This document shows, one piece after another, positions 25,521 through 25,849 of a DNA stretch of 25,849 nt. The notes beneath the pieces are model-generated. The model saw only the letters and a list, made by a program, of their open reading frames with translations, made no database searches and had not been told where the DNA came from. This DNA is from CAILUF01 sp964505265 (GTDB lineage: Bacteria > Pseudomonadota > Alphaproteobacteria > Rickettsiales > UBA1997): assembly GCA_964505265.1 (NCBI GenBank), contig CAZDGN010000021.1:1-25849 (forward strand). The letters run 5' to 3'. How positions within the stretch are numbered: position 1 is the stretch's first letter; every line of letters begins with the position of its first letter. Position numbers and translations under genes: made by a program.

Positions 25521-25553
25521 CTTGCTGGCTTCTTTTTAAAAGAAACCAGTAAG
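25521..25553 (-). terminator. terminator-like inverted repeat after the 66-aa gene
   Basis: Arms of 16 bases (CTTGCTGGCTTCTTTT / AAAAGAAACCAGTAAG) with two imperfect pairs and almost no loop, 10 bases beyond the stop of the small - strand gene. A likely 3' end, although the following tract on the - strand is AAAATTTAAAATTT and not a pure U run. Confidence 0.45.
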
Positions 25554-25563
25554 AACATGATTT

Positions 25564-25764
25564 TTATTTTTTAAAACTTTGTAATTTATAAAGATTTAAC
25601 CATAAACCTTTTAAAAAATATCTCGTGTGAAATGAGTTTCCTTTTTTATCATCTATATAAATTTTTTTTATATTTTTTGTGCAAAAAATTTTTTCCAATT
25701 CTTTTCTAGGATATTTTGTTTTTAATAAATATTTTTCACCAAATTGATCAATTGCTAAAAACAT
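25564..25764 (-). CDS. small conserved-looking protein, function unknown
   Basis: 66 aa from ATG 25764 (a GTG two codons earlier at 25770 overlaps the preceding stop). AAGGGTGA lies just upstream and can serve as ribosome site. The text 'MFLAIDQFGEKYLL', 'YPRKELEKIF', 'KKIYIDDKKG', 'FHTRYFLKGLWLNLYKL' resembles a type of short protein found on conjugative and other mobile elements (pattern M-x-A-x-D-Q-x-G, PRKEL, K-x-Y-x-D, G-x-W-x-x-x-Y), which I recall only as hypothetical. It is basic, without membrane segment or signal peptide. It starts 2 bases after the end of another - strand gene, so the two are in one operon. The real existence of the gene is supported by this coupling and by its even amino-acid composition. 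Confidence 0.65.
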   Translation of the reverse strand: MFLAIDQFGEKYLLKTKYPRKELEKIFCTKNIKKIYIDDKKGNSFHTRYFLKGLWLNLYKLQSFKK

Positions 25765-25766
25765 AG

Positions 25767-25849
25767 TCACCCTTGATTATTTTTAATTAAACCCGCTTGT
25801 AAAATTTTATTAGCACAATCAAAAGCTCTTTTAAAATTTATTTCTTCGA
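25767..25849 (-). CDS. C-terminal end of an unidentified gene entering from the right edge
   Basis: A frame open from the window edge to TGA at 25769-25767 encodes 26 residues ('EEINFKRAFDCANKILQAGL' then 'IKNNQG'), helical and basic in character. Its stop is 2 bases before the ATG of the 66-aa gene, typical of a coupled operon. The body of the gene lies outside the window, so no family can be given. Confidence 0.5.
   Translation of the reverse strand, partial: EEINFKRAFDCANKILQAGLIKNNQG

Larger units (their letters stand above)
24993..25563. other. 570-base gene-free control region
   Basis: No credible coding frame. The left two thirds, upstream of the five-gene operon, are extremely AT-rich and contain repeated GTAATAC half-sites (25229-25247, 25347-25366) and a possible promoter (25103-25130). 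The right third has three hairpins (25413-25427, 25441-25466, 25521-25553). The two middle hairpins are conspicuously GC-richer than the surroundings. It is the likely control region of the operon plus the end of the small gene to the right. Confidence 0.6.

Noticed and set aside
1..25849. tRNA, rRNA or CRISPR arrays
   Set aside because: No cloverleaf-like GC-rich segment with GTTCRA-type arm and no regularly spaced 25-40 base repeats were seen on reading through the gaps.

Overview
The window is very AT-rich bacterial DNA with densely packed genes. It looks like part of a conjugative element (plasmid or ICE) carrying a defence-gene cargo. The transfer genes are of the F type (traH, traG, traD, traI order). 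Strong A/T codon bias and F-type genes of this kind suggest a proteobacterium, perhaps an intracellular one such as a Rickettsiales-like lineage. That assignment is inference: no rRNA or housekeeping gene is present to settle it.

Left part (1-9658, + strand): the C-terminal part of TraH, complete TraG (mating-pair formation/stabilisation), TraD (coupling ATPase), a small ribbon-helix-helix protein (likely relaxosome accessory factor) and a large TraI-type relaxase-helicase. The relaxase carries an extra C-terminal Toprim/primase-like module. A small membrane-protein gene lies antisense between traG and traD, where F carries its entry-exclusion genes.

Middle part (9660-14430): a DUF2188 protein, then a membrane protein overlapping a CD-NTase-like nucleotidyltransferase (candidate CBASS-like signalling pair) and a weak small membrane ORF, all on +. 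On the - strand lies an AbiF/Abi_2 HEPN gene preceded by a consensus-like promoter and a GC-rich pseudoknot RNA that resembles the abiF RNA class. This module is enclosed by a nearly perfect ~59 bp direct repeat. One copy overlaps the 3' end of abiF, the other the 3' end of an adjacent tyrosine recombinase gene, which follows a small RHH gene. A 350 bp gene-free stretch with inverted and direct repeats lies upstream of the RHH-integrase pair.

Right part (14434-24992, - strand): five tightly spaced genes that read as one operon, in transcription order SNF2-family helicase, type III-like DNA methyltransferase (Mod), type III-like restriction helicase-nuclease (Res), SIR2-domain protein and HerA ATPase. 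The last two match the SIR2-HerA anti-phage system (NAD+ depletion). Their position immediately behind a three-gene restriction-modification set suggests a layered or coupled defence unit. Upstream is a 570 bp gene-free region with four GTAATAC-type operator-like half-sites and several hairpins. It is followed by a small conserved-looking 66-aa gene and the tail of another - strand gene at the window edge.

Taken together, a self-transmissible element appears to carry at least three separable anti-phage modules (CBASS-like pair, abiF with RNA, RM+SIR2-HerA). A recombinase and direct repeats next to the abiF module could explain its turnover. All function assignments come from motif reading and remembered family sequences; no database search was possible.
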